DNA of 64,000 nt. It comes from Bacillota bacterium (GTDB taxonomy: Bacteria > Bacillota > Bacilli > Alicyclobacillales > SLC66). A program made the translations under genes and the position numbers. Numbering within the stretch: the stretch's first letter is position 1; every line of letters begins with the position of its first letter. The notes beneath the pieces are model-generated. The model was not told the DNA's origin, did not search any database, and saw only the letters and a list, made by a program, of their open reading frames with translations. The stretch covers positions 90,798 through 154,797 of the forward strand of contig JAJZCW010000003.1 in NCBI GenBank assembly GCA_021828865.1, in the 5' to 3' direction. Shown piece after piece: positions 53,653-62,648 of the stretch.

Positions 53653-56265
53653 TCAAAGCGTTGAACTCAAGTAGATAGTAAACAACTTTATAGCTTGGCT
53701 TTTTAGCTCGATCACATCTTTAGCGTATTTTCCACTGCTTGCTTTTAAGATCTTTACGAAATTTTCGTTATTGAGTAAGGAAATCACCTTTTCAAGATTC
53801 GATGCCAATGCATTCAGATATTGTTTGGATGTATTACTTGTGATGTTGACCACAGGTGCCATCAACAGAGCATGAATGGTGTCGGCGGTACTGGTCAATA
53901 TCCAGCGAGGGATATCGACCTGTCTAACCTCAGATGAACCCCAATAATTGAGTGTTTCCGCAATATATACACATTTGCTGTCGTGAAGTATCGTGAACCA
54001 AGTAGCCAAGTCCATACTCCAGCCATATTCTCTGCCTAAAAATGTGCCCAATGGTTGCGTTATTGCAGACCTTCGAAATAATACAGTGGAAAATTCGCCA
54101 ATAAAATTCATGTTATTTAAAATACATATGGACGATAAGACTTTCCCATCAATAACTGTGTTTTGAGGGAAAATTCTTGATGTTGGGCCAGATAACGGCT
54201 TGGGGATGCAAAATTTATCGATGCCCTGTCTGTGCGACGTCACTAGGGATATTCCTGAGTCACTAATCAAAAAAGGAACCATTTTTTCAAACTTTTGCGG
54301 ATGCATTAAATCGCCGTTCAAAAGAATATTTAGTAGATCGCCACTTGCTCGGTCAATCAATTGCTGTACTTGTACTAGGTGCCCCTGATTTTTGTCAATT
54401 TTAATATATTTAATGTTTGCGTGCTGAGAGAGAAGGGGTTGTAACATCTCTTCCAAATGAGGATTCCCACTACAGTCTCCTATGAGGACTTCATAATTTT
54501 GATACGTTTGTAACAAGACACTTTTTAAGGATTTTTCGAAATACTCGTTTAGATCATTGACTGGCATAAGAATGCTGACGAGAGGAAGTTCATTTGCATG
54601 AATGAAATCGTATGGGATATTAAATGCATTTTTGTCCCACAACGGGTAGTTGAAGCTGTAATCCAGACTCAGGTTTTTACTATAGGCGGGATCATTTTGA
54701 ATGATTTCGTTCCATCTTAATTTGAATGCATCCATCGTTTCTTGTGTAGCTGTACCATTACTAGTCACATCAATAATTTCTTTTCGAGGCATAACGTTTT
54801 GTACGAGTGAATAGGGGGTATAGACGATGCGATACCCTTTTTCACGGGCGCGTAAGCAAAAATCAATATCATACAATACATCGCCATAATCCAGACTGAA
54901 CCCACCGACATGCACAAAAACTTTTCTACGATATGCCATGCATAAACCTGAAACGGCAGAAAAGTTTTGGATCAAATTAGTTCTTCCATAGTTTTCAGTG
55001 TTGTTTTTATGAATTCCATAGCTTGCATACCCCGCAATTCTTTGTTTTCCCAATCCCATTATGATACCACCATGAATGACCATATCGTTGCGATCTATGA
55101 TTTTACCAGCGACAATACCTACTTCTTTACGCATGGTGTGAGACACCAATTCTGTAAGCCAAGCGTGATCGATCACCCTACCGGTAACATCGAACAAGAC
55201 CACAACTTCACCGTCAAGACGATCAATGGCCTGATTAAGTAAACAGGGGATTGAATTACAATTGTCTGTTGAGAGCAAAAATACGTTTCGTAACTCATTG
55301 TGGAGATATAATTCGCTTTCGATTTCAAGCGATATATCAGAGAATGCGACTAGATTAATATTGTAGTTATTCCATTCCGTTAAACTAATAATGCTGCGTA
55401 AGCAGTCTATAAGATGCATACGCCATGTTTTATCAAAAATTGGGATGATTATATTGACCGTAGGGTTATTGGTAACTTGGTATGTCACACGGAACCAATA
55501 TGGTAGTAGCGGGGCATAATCAACTTTACCTGCCGTATTCGTGCGATCAAGGTGATCCTGAATTACCTTTACAGCAGCGATACGTGCATAAGGCTTCGCT
55601 CCTGGGTTGATCGCAGTAGATGTCTCGGTAATTCTAAAGTGATACAACACTTTATCAATATGCCTAATCTCAGAAGGATGGATTTTTTCAATGATTCTTA
55701 AGGCCAGATCATAATCTTGTGCTCCATTGTATTCGGTTCGGAATCCTCCAATTTCTTTCACAATATATGTTTTGTATACGCTTAAGTGGTTGAACATATT
55801 GTGTGATAAAAATAAATCAGGGTTGAAGTCAGGCTTATAATAAGGTAATGAGTGAATGCCAGACTCGTCAACCTTATCTTCATCAGAGTAGATCAGCTTA
55901 GCGTTAGGAAAGCGATTGATCTCATTCACAACTTCATACAAGGCTGTGGGGCTCAATTCATCGTCATGATCCAATAGTGCAATATAATCTCCATTGGCCA
56001 TCTCAATTGCGCTATTGGAAGCAGACGAAATGTGTCCGTTCGTTTTTCGATAGTCCACCTTAATACGTGAATCTGTGGATTCATAATGACGTAAAACTTC
56101 CAGTGTATCGGCCTGAGTAGAAGCGTCATCGGCAATGCACAATTCCCAATTAGTGTAAGATTGCCTGATAACTGATTCAATCGCTAATTTCAACAGTTCT
56201 TTTTTTGTATTGTATGTCGGCAATACAATAGAGATTAAAGGGTTACTAATAAAAGGGCTTGACAT
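53653..56265 (-). CDS. three-domain family 2 glycosyltransferase
   Basis: An 870-residue protein with three GT-A segments. Domain 1 (about 10-250): SIVLPTYNTKKELLKLAIES, IALLDHDDELSP, IYSDEDKVDESG and GAQDYDLALRI, complete. Domain 2 (about 270-520): NIIIPIFDKTWRMHLIDCLR, SGLCMAYRRKVFVHVGGFSL, of the same rhamnosyltransferase-like kind but without a clear DxD. Domain 3 (about 565-800): LPLVSILMPVNDLNEYFEKS; the metal motif is replaced by ILLNGDLMHP. Domain 3 is a paralogue of the frameshifted GT at 51653-52634. ATG 56265 has GGAGGGG. Substrates unknown. Confidence 0.85.
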   Translation of the reverse strand: MSSPFISNPLISIVLPTYNTKKELLKLAIESVIRQSYTNWELCIADDASTQADTLEVLRHYESTDSRIKVDYRKTNGHISSASNSAIEMANGDYIALLDHDDELSPTALYEVVNEINRFPNAKLIYSDEDKVDESGIHSLPYYKPDFNPDLFLSHNMFNHLSVYKTYIVKEIGGFRTEYNGAQDYDLALRIIEKIHPSEIRHIDKVLYHFRITETSTAINPGAKPYARIAAVKVIQDHLDRTNTAGKVDYAPLLPYWFRVTYQVTNNPTVNIIIPIFDKTWRMHLIDCLRSIISLTEWNNYNINLVAFSDISLEIESELYLHNELRNVFLLSTDNCNSIPCLLNQAIDRLDGEVVVLFDVTGRVIDHAWLTELVSHTMRKEVGIVAGKIIDRNDMVIHGGIIMGLGKQRIAGYASYGIHKNNTENYGRTNLIQNFSAVSGLCMAYRRKVFVHVGGFSLDYGDVLYDIDFCLRAREKGYRIVYTPYSLVQNVMPRKEIIDVTSNGTATQETMDAFKLRWNEIIQNDPAYSKNLSLDYSFNYPLWDKNAFNIPYDFIHANELPLVSILMPVNDLNEYFEKSLKSVLLQTYQNYEVLIGDCSGNPHLEEMLQPLLSQHANIKYIKIDKNQGHLVQVQQLIDRASGDLLNILLNGDLMHPQKFEKMVPFLISDSGISLVTSHRQGIDKFCIPKPLSGPTSRIFPQNTVIDGKVLSSICILNNMNFIGEFSTVLFRRSAITQPLGTFLGREYGWSMDLATWFTILHDSKCVYIAETLNYWGSSEVRQVDIPRWILTSTADTIHALLMAPVVNITSNTSKQYLNALASNLEKVISLLNNENFVKILKASSGKYAKDVIELKSQAIKLFTIYLSSTL

Positions 56266-56794
56266 TTTTTCCCCTCCTTATATTTGTGATTAACTAGATT
56301 ATTTTAATAGATGACGTTTTCAATTGAAATTTTAATTATCAGATTTATCTCGTTAAATTACAGATTCCTTAGTAAATGACGATCAAGTCCTAATTGTAGT
56401 TTAAATCTTCCGACACGAAAGTTACTTTTTATCATTTGCAGAGAGACCCTTGAACAATTTAGGCAAGTTGCCTTTGTGCCGGGGTGTAGGATTGGTGTTA
56501 TATTTTTCACAAAATAATATTGATGATAAATGGAGTTATAAATAGTTTTACCAAAAAAATCGTGAACTAGTAAAAATTAGCTTCTGTTTGGATTTAGCTG
56601 GTTCCTCTGATTTAGAAAAAAGCTATTCGATTTCCTTTTCATGTTGTTTGATCCAGACCGCTGAACACTTTTTCTCCTCGTCTTCAAGCACCGAGTCGAG
56701 CTTTTTCGTGATTGAATGCTGCCGTGTCATGTTTTCTCATAAGTCAATTATAGCTTACATAACCTCTTTCAGATTGTCTGAATTCCTGGGTCCA
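56266..56794. other. 529-base intergenic stretch, no supported gene
   Basis: It separates two glycosyltransferase genes on the minus strand. A TATAAT (56752-56747, minus) stands 17 bases before a 35-codon frame (56730-56623, MTRQHSITKKLDSVLEDEEK...), but neither a good -35 nor a ribosome binding site accompanies it. A small hairpin AGGC-AAGTT-GCCT followed by TTT lies near 56461-56476. The stretch may be a leftover of a deleted gene. Confidence 0.5.
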
Positions 56795-57703
56795 CTATCG
56801 GTTGAGTTTCGCAACAATATATTTGAGATAATTCATAATCTCATCCTGTCGCTTTGTTAAATCCTCTAATAAACGTTGATTAGCTAAAAGGGTAGAACTG
56901 TTCTCATAGTCCACTGTACGATTGAAGTCCCGTTCCATTGCCAAACGAATTTGTTGATTGAGCATCAATTCAATCAGCATTTTTTGATTTGCAATATCTA
57001 GTAAGGAATGATTTCGATAAGATTCGGAACTGCTTATTCGCACATGACGAAATGCAAGGTACTCTGGAACCATTGCAACATCATAACGAAACAAAAAACG
57101 CTTGTGAAAGTCCCAATCAATAAGATCAGCATTTTGCAACTCGGCATCCAATAATCCAACTTGATCCACTGTTTCATAATAGAATAAAAATGAAATGGAT
57201 GGAAAAGGGTTTTCTTTCATGGCGTCTTTAATATCAACCAATTCACCAGAGGATAAATACTTCAACGATTCAACCCGATCAGTCGTCACAATATTGCCTT
57301 CCAACTTTTCATAAACCGTATTAGAACGCGCGACAACGCCACGAATCTGATCGTACTTCGCATGCATAGTTTCTAACGAATGGACTGCAATATTCAAAAA
57401 CTCGGGACTCCACGAATCGTCATCGTCATGAATGGCCAAAAATCTGGTGGTTATTGATCGAACCCCGAGGTTGGCCGATTGACTGATTCCCAATGAGGTA
57501 TTATTGTGAATCATTTTTACCTTATTTCTAAAATCGGCAGGAAACATGTTTAACACGTTTTCCACTTCTTCGACTGAACCACCATCATTCACTATTACCA
57601 TCAACCAGTCCTGAAAGGTCTGGCGAATAACGCTCTCAATGGCTCTTTTTAATAAAATCGGTCGATTTTTAGTGCGTACAATCACTCCGACTGTTGCATC
57701 CAT
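56795..57703 (-). CDS. family 2 glycosyltransferase
   Basis: A 302-residue GT-A enzyme. The N-terminal VGVIVRTKNRPILLKRAIES and VIVNDGGSVEEVENVL are the nucleotide-binding part, and LAIHDDDDSWSPEFL the metal motif (about residue 94). The C-terminal ~70 residues are helical and charged (LIELMLNQQIRLAMERDFNR, LLEDLTKRQDEIMNYLKYIV), suggesting a coiled-coil or membrane-surface contact. ATG 57703 has AAAGGTGA. It follows the HAD-like gene by 27 bases. Confidence 0.85.
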   Translation of the reverse strand: MDATVGVIVRTKNRPILLKRAIESVIRQTFQDWLMVIVNDGGSVEEVENVLNMFPADFRNKVKMIHNNTSLGISQSANLGVRSITTRFLAIHDDDDSWSPEFLNIAVHSLETMHAKYDQIRGVVARSNTVYEKLEGNIVTTDRVESLKYLSSGELVDIKDAMKENPFPSISFLFYYETVDQVGLLDAELQNADLIDWDFHKRFLFRYDVAMVPEYLAFRHVRISSSESYRNHSLLDIANQKMLIELMLNQQIRLAMERDFNRTVDYENSSTLLANQRLLEDLTKRQDEIMNYLKYIVAKLNR

Positions 57704-57730
57704 TCAAATTCACCTTTTCTAAGGAAGTAT

Positions 57731-59677
57731 CTAGCTATTACGCTTCAAAAAACCTGCTTTCCAGTATGCATAATTATAATAATCGTTAAATTTGTTCTTC
57801 CTGTCATCCTCGTTCAGTTTCATCGCAATTGGATGCCTCACAACAGTATCCCCGAGCGCTTCTGCGTGTGTAATTTCACCAATTACATTCGCTTCCTCTA
57901 TACTGGGGTTTCTGACCAGACGATAGAATGGTTCTGCCCAATCTGTCGTCACAAGGTTATCCAACTTAACGAGTTGAGAAATATGAAGTGCCTTCTCAAC
58001 AAAATCCATAATTCCCTGTTGGATCTTCATCGCTGATTCACGAGTCGATAATTCACTGGGGTTGTCTTCTAACAGCGGAACGACCGACCCATCATCATTT
58101 ATCTGATACCCTAATGTCGTTCCATGCGGAGCAGAAAGCATAAACTCTAGTAATTCCACAGCCCCAGAATGAAAGTGATCAACAATGTGAGCAGGTTGCC
58201 CATTGTGAAACAGATAGGATTCAAAGTGGTTATTAGGCTGTTGTTGATTCCACAATGTGTCAAATGTCCCGTAATAATATCCAGTGATATTAGCATCTTG
58301 ACGAATGGACCGTACTATTCGAGAAAAGGCACCTTGCATCCTTCCCCGCCATCCAATTTCTACAACCCCTATTTTCCTATATTGTCCAATAACACGATGT
58401 AAATAGCTTTTGGTAATTCTGCCTCTAGACAGACTAGCTTGAAGAATTTCATCGTACAGAAGCGAAAACAGTTTGATTAGTCTTAGATCTTCCCCAAATA
58501 CAAGATCGTTCATAGACGAAAATCCAGCATTCACGATTTGATTACCGTACTTAAATGGAGAAAAACCGTTTCTCTGCAAGTGCTGACCAACCGTAAGTAC
58601 CGCTTTCACCGAACAAAAATATTCCATTCGATTCAAGTCAAAGTCGCTAAAGCTAGGCACGAATAAGGAAGCCCTTGACACATACACATACTCAGAAGGA
58701 ATCTTCACCCCAAAAAGCCCAGCGTATTTTTGATACAGTTTCTCAATCAGATAACCGTCCCTGGCAAAAAACAGTACTTTTTCGAGAGAACTATTTTTCA
58801 GTTGATTCATCAACCAAATGAAATGCCCCATCACGAGGGGGCCAAATACCTGTCGTCCGATATCAACCCAAAAATCATCGGTGGGATTATGTTGCATCAA
58901 GTACTGGTTGATCCCTTGTGTCAAACTCACGGCAGAAGAGGCATATTCGGATTGATCGACCGGAAATCTGAGCTTCGAGTTCACGTTTTTTTCGATATAA
59001 TCGAGATGAAATGCAGTCACCCCGATTTCCCGTGGTTTGACAAAATCCGCAATCGAATTATCACCAAAATGAACCATTTCCTCTGGACGAATATCTAACT
59101 GCTGAAACAGATAAGGAAATACATTACCATCTTGTTTGGATTTTAGAATCTCACCTGAAACGTAAATCTCAAACGATCCAGCGTAGCCTGCCGATAATAA
59201 AAGTTGCTCAATCTCCTTTGCGGGCAGATACATATCCGAACATAAAATCACCCTTTTGTTCATTGCCTTCGCATACCTGTAAACCACATCCATGATCGGA
59301 TCTTTGTATACAAATGCCCTTTCAAGAAGCAATTCGTGCTTAACGATCTCAATGGCTTCCTCGTTTGAGATTCCAGTCATATTCGTCAACACCATGTAGA
59401 TGTCCCAGAGGTTGATCTCCGTTGTCCCTCGATTCTGACGTGATATCTCTCTCGCAAACGATTCAGCTGTAACGCGCAGCGTTGTCAATCCGGTGACCAC
59501 ATGCGGTTGGTTAAGCGCCAGTCGGCTAGTGTATAACGATTTTGAAACCATATGAAACAAGTGCCACGGCTTGTACACATAGCGATGAATTAGCGTGTCA
59601 AAGATATCGAAGGACACAACCTTAGCTGCATCAATGCTACTCTTATACTCTTTTAACTGATCATCATGAATAAGCAC
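57731..59677 (-). CDS. HAD-like hydrolase-domain protein of surface-polysaccharide clusters (COG5610-like)
   Basis: A 648-residue protein. The N-terminal ~230 residues form a HAD fold: VVSFDIFDTLIHRYVYKPW (nucleophile Asp near residue 24), RVILCSDMYLPAKEIEQLLL, KSKQDGNVFP and MVHFGDNSIADFVKPREIGV. The remaining ~420 residues include a second HAD-like start, VLFFARDGYLIEKLYQKYAG, and VVEIGWRGRMQGAFSRIVRS, and are not assigned. Proteins of this design are regular members of glycan clusters; their reaction is not known to me. The GTG at 59677 has AGGAGC. It lies between glf and a GT2 gene. Confidence 0.75.
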   Translation of the reverse strand: MLIHDDQLKEYKSSIDAAKVVSFDIFDTLIHRYVYKPWHLFHMVSKSLYTSRLALNQPHVVTGLTTLRVTAESFAREISRQNRGTTEINLWDIYMVLTNMTGISNEEAIEIVKHELLLERAFVYKDPIMDVVYRYAKAMNKRVILCSDMYLPAKEIEQLLLSAGYAGSFEIYVSGEILKSKQDGNVFPYLFQQLDIRPEEMVHFGDNSIADFVKPREIGVTAFHLDYIEKNVNSKLRFPVDQSEYASSAVSLTQGINQYLMQHNPTDDFWVDIGRQVFGPLVMGHFIWLMNQLKNSSLEKVLFFARDGYLIEKLYQKYAGLFGVKIPSEYVYVSRASLFVPSFSDFDLNRMEYFCSVKAVLTVGQHLQRNGFSPFKYGNQIVNAGFSSMNDLVFGEDLRLIKLFSLLYDEILQASLSRGRITKSYLHRVIGQYRKIGVVEIGWRGRMQGAFSRIVRSIRQDANITGYYYGTFDTLWNQQQPNNHFESYLFHNGQPAHIVDHFHSGAVELLEFMLSAPHGTTLGYQINDDGSVVPLLEDNPSELSTRESAMKIQQGIMDFVEKALHISQLVKLDNLVTTDWAEPFYRLVRNPSIEEANVIGEITHAEALGDTVVRHPIAMKLNEDDRKNKFNDYYNYAYWKAGFLKRNS

Positions 59678-59698
59678 GAATCATATAGCTCCTATCGA

Positions 59699-60811
59699 TT
59701 ATGAATGGGAGTACTTCGTTACGATCTCTTTCTCAAATACACTGAGCGCCTGCGCGATCACCTGATCCATGTTGTAATACTTATAGGTTCCCAATCGCCC
59801 AAGAAAAAGCACCCCGTCATCCTGCTCTGCAAGTCCCGCATACTGTCTGTATCGTTCCTTTGATTCCTCCGTCGGAACCGGGTAATACGGATCCCCATCG
59901 TCGGTCGGGTATTCGTACACAATCGTGGTTTTCGAGTGTTCTTGACCCGTTAAGCGCTTCATCTCAGTAATCCGCGTAAATTCGTAGTCGTTGGGATAAT
60001 TAACGACTCCAACAGACTGGTAGAATGGTTGATCAATGGTTTCATGGACAAAACGAAGAGAACGATACGGCAGCGCCCCAAAACGATAATCGTAATACTC
60101 ATCAATTGGACCTGTATAAATCAACTTCTGATAAGGAACCATTCCCTTGATTTCCCGATAGTCAACACCGAGCATCAGATGAATGTTGGGATGGGACACC
60201 ATCCTTTCGAACAATCGTGTGTAACCGTATTTAGGAAGTCCTTGGTACACATCGGTAAAGTATCGATCATCCCGATTCAAGCGAACAGGGATTCTGGCTA
60301 TCACCGAAGCATCAAGCTCATCAGGGTAACGATTCCATTGTTTCTTAGTGTAATTTTTGAAAAACTTATTGTAAAGCTCCTCTCCGACTTTGCTGACGAT
60401 CACATCTCTTGAGTTGCGCACCGTCACATCCTTCGCCCGCACAGATTCAAAATAAGCATTCATCTGTTCCGGATCAAAAGAACGCCCTAACAGTTCTTGC
60501 ATTGTGTTGAGATTGATCGGGAACTGTACGAAACGCCCGTCCACATACGCGAAGACTCGATGCTGATAGTTTCTCCATTCTGTATACTGCGTGATATAGT
60601 CAAACACTCGTTTATTGTTAGTGTGAAAAATGTGCGGTCCGTACAGATGCACGAGGATGCCAGCATCATTAAACCCATCGTACATATTGCCAGCGATGTG
60701 TTTACGTCGATCCACGACCAGAACGTGACGGTTCAAACGCGTAGCGATTTGCTCAGCCATCGTGACGCCCGCAAAACCCGCCCCCACGATTAAAAAATCA
60801 AACGATGTCAA
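59699..60811 (-). CDS. glf: UDP-galactopyranose mutase
   Basis: A flavoenzyme that converts UDP-galactopyranose to UDP-galactofuranose, 370 residues. FAD-binding FLIVGAGFAGVTMAEQIATR (about residues 5-24), YGPHIFHTNNKRVFDYI (about residues 58-74), the central NYTKKQWNRYPDELDASVIA with conserved arginines nearby, and the C-terminal GRLGTYKYYNMDQVIAQAL are all intact. The start is TTG 60811 with GAGGTGA. It implies galactofuranose in the glycan. A broken second copy lies at 52647-53113. Confidence 0.96.
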   Translation of the reverse strand: MTSFDFLIVGAGFAGVTMAEQIATRLNRHVLVVDRRKHIAGNMYDGFNDAGILVHLYGPHIFHTNNKRVFDYITQYTEWRNYQHRVFAYVDGRFVQFPINLNTMQELLGRSFDPEQMNAYFESVRAKDVTVRNSRDVIVSKVGEELYNKFFKNYTKKQWNRYPDELDASVIARIPVRLNRDDRYFTDVYQGLPKYGYTRLFERMVSHPNIHLMLGVDYREIKGMVPYQKLIYTGPIDEYYDYRFGALPYRSLRFVHETIDQPFYQSVGVVNYPNDYEFTRITEMKRLTGQEHSKTTIVYEYPTDDGDPYYPVPTEESKERYRQYAGLAEQDDGVLFLGRLGTYKYYNMDQVIAQALSVFEKEIVTKYSHS

Positions 60812-60822
60812 TGATGCTCACC

Positions 60823-61698
60823 TCAAAATCGATTTTCGACAAGGAGTCCGATAATTTGTATGGTTCTCAAATCCGAAGTCGCAAGTGCGGTCAGCAGACT
60901 TTTGCGCCAATGCCGCAAGTTCAGTGTGGCAATCTGCTTTTCTTCCTCTGATAGCAGTGATTGCATCTCACCCAGCACAATTTCAAGCACTTTCACCACT
61001 TCAACCATATTTTGCAATTGATTCTTTTGCGAATTTCCATCTTCATGAAACCGATAATACCCAAGTGGCTCGTCAACAAATACACACTTTGCTCCATTGA
61101 GGATAAAACGAATATGCCGCAACCAATCATGGGAAATTTTTAAGCGATGATCTTCCAGTCCGTAGTCAAGAAATAATGAACGCTGATAAATAGCCCGTGG
61201 ACTAACGTGGATCGCTTGCATGATCAATTTCCTCAAAGTTGCGTGAGATGTCGGAAACGCCATCCCCTCGCCACCAAAAATAAAGTTGTATCGCGGTTCT
61301 CTTGGCGATCCGTACAAGCGAACACTTTGCTTTTCTCTACCGTAAATCGAATAAAAGTCCGCAAAACCCATGTGCGCGTGTTCTGTCTTCATTTTGTCGA
61401 GTACTTTTTCACTGTATTGGGGATGGTAGATGTCATCGGCGTCAAGAAAGGTCAGATACTCGCCGGAACTGTGCAACACGCCGTAATTATAAGCGTGTGC
61501 CGCGCCGCGATTATAAGCGTAGGTATAGTATTTTATTCGCTCGTTATCGCGATACCGCTGGATGATCTCTTCTGTGCGGTCTGTGGAGCCATCATTCACT
61601 ATTACCACTTCGAAACTGTCTAATGTCTGGCTCAATGCGGACTGGATGGTTTCTTCGATATACTTTTCGGCATTGTAAGCAGGAATCACAATCGACAA
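60823..61698 (-). CDS. family 2 glycosyltransferase, third of three tandem paralogues
   Basis: A 291-residue GT2 enzyme: SIVIPAYNAEKYIEETIQSA, VVIVNDGSTDRTEEIIQRYR, TFLDADDIYHPQYSEKVLDK (DxD near residue 80) and SPRAIYQRSLFLDYGLEDHR with LKISHDWLRHIRFILNGAKC. The same blocks occur in the genes at 61729 and 62649, so the three arose by duplication. The start is TTG 61698 without a close ribosome binding site; AAGGATGTGAG is 12-16 bases away. It precedes glf by 11 bases. Confidence 0.85.
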   Translation of the reverse strand: MSIVIPAYNAEKYIEETIQSALSQTLDSFEVVIVNDGSTDRTEEIIQRYRDNERIKYYTYAYNRGAAHAYNYGVLHSSGEYLTFLDADDIYHPQYSEKVLDKMKTEHAHMGFADFYSIYGREKQSVRLYGSPREPRYNFIFGGEGMAFPTSHATLRKLIMQAIHVSPRAIYQRSLFLDYGLEDHRLKISHDWLRHIRFILNGAKCVFVDEPLGYYRFHEDGNSQKNQLQNMVEVVKVLEIVLGEMQSLLSEEEKQIATLNLRHWRKSLLTALATSDLRTIQIIGLLVENRF

Positions 61699-61728
61699 TA
61701 ACGGCTTGATACGCTCACATCCTTATCA

Positions 61729-62613
61729 TCAGAATTTCTTGTCCGCCAAAAACTCCACAATTTGCAATGTAGTCATCGGGGAATCGGCCAGTAATTGAAA
61801 CACCTGCACACGCAACTGTTTTAGGATCTGTGTGACAAAATTCTTCTCATCAGGTGACAATAACGCAGCGTACTCACTAAGTACAATTTCCATGATTTTG
61901 ATGTTTTCGATGTAATTCGCGAGGCCGTCTTTCTGCGAATTCCCTTCTGGGTGTATGCGATAATACCCGAGCGACTCGTTGACGAACACACATTTCGCGC
62001 CGTACAGCATAAACCTGATGTGCCGCAGCCAGTCATGAGTAATTTTCAGACGATGATCCTCAAGCCCATAATCCAAAAACAGTGATCGCTTATATATCGA
62101 ACGAGGGCTGATATGCACGCCTTGCAGTACGAGTCTCCGCAATAGATTCATATCATCAGGAAATGAACGATCGGGTCCGCCAAAAATGTTTTGAAAACGC
62201 GGGTCGCGCGGAGTTCCGTAGAGGGTTGCCTTTGTGCGAACGGTGCCTTCAAGCACAGCCAGATTGGCATACCCGATGTCAGCACCGGCATTTTCCATGC
62301 GAGCGATCACGCGCTCGCAGTAGGTCGGCAAAAACACGTCGTCAGCGTCCAAAAACACAACGTATTTTCCTTGACTGTGAAGCAATCCGTGATTATACGC
62401 ATGAGGAGCCCCGCGGTTCACTGCGTACCCTTTCAACACCACGTTCGGAACACTCTCGTAACGAGAGATCAATTCACCTGTTCTATCAGTGGATCCATCG
62501 TTCACTATGACAATCTCATAATTGTCTATTGTCTGACTAAGGGCAGACTCAATTGTTTCTTCGATGTACTTGTCCGCATTGTACGCAGGGATGACGATCG
62601 ATAGTAAAACCAA
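61729..62613 (-). CDS. family 2 glycosyltransferase, second of three tandem paralogues
   Basis: About 294 residues from TTG 62613 (LVLLSIVIPAYNADKYIEET), with GGGG upstream. The frame is open to 62736 but that part overlaps the previous gene by 88 bases and has no GT homology. Motifs: VIVNDGSTDRTGELISRYES, VFLDADDVFLPTYCERVIAR, NIFGGPDRSFPDDM and SPRSIYKRSLFLDYGLEDHR. It is closest to the copy downstream at 60823. Acceptor and donor are unknown. Confidence 0.82.
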   Translation of the reverse strand: MVLLSIVIPAYNADKYIEETIESALSQTIDNYEIVIVNDGSTDRTGELISRYESVPNVVLKGYAVNRGAPHAYNHGLLHSQGKYVVFLDADDVFLPTYCERVIARMENAGADIGYANLAVLEGTVRTKATLYGTPRDPRFQNIFGGPDRSFPDDMNLLRRLVLQGVHISPRSIYKRSLFLDYGLEDHRLKITHDWLRHIRFMLYGAKCVFVNESLGYYRIHPEGNSQKDGLANYIENIKIMEIVLSEYAALLSPDEKNFVTQILKQLRVQVFQLLADSPMTTLQIVEFLADKKF

Positions 62614-62648
62614 TGACGGTAAACCCCAATCTATTTTAAGTAGAATAT

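Noticed and set aside
53342..53674. 110-codon plus-strand open frame
   Set aside because: It begins inside the intron-like hairpin, has no ribosome binding site or recognisable domain and ends in the 3' part of a well-supported minus-strand gene.
56623..56730. Short minus-strand ORF MTRQHSITKKLDSVLEDEEK...
   Set aside because: 35 codons with a TATAAT upstream but no ribosome binding site, no homology known to me and no good -35; kept only as a remark on the intergenic stretch.
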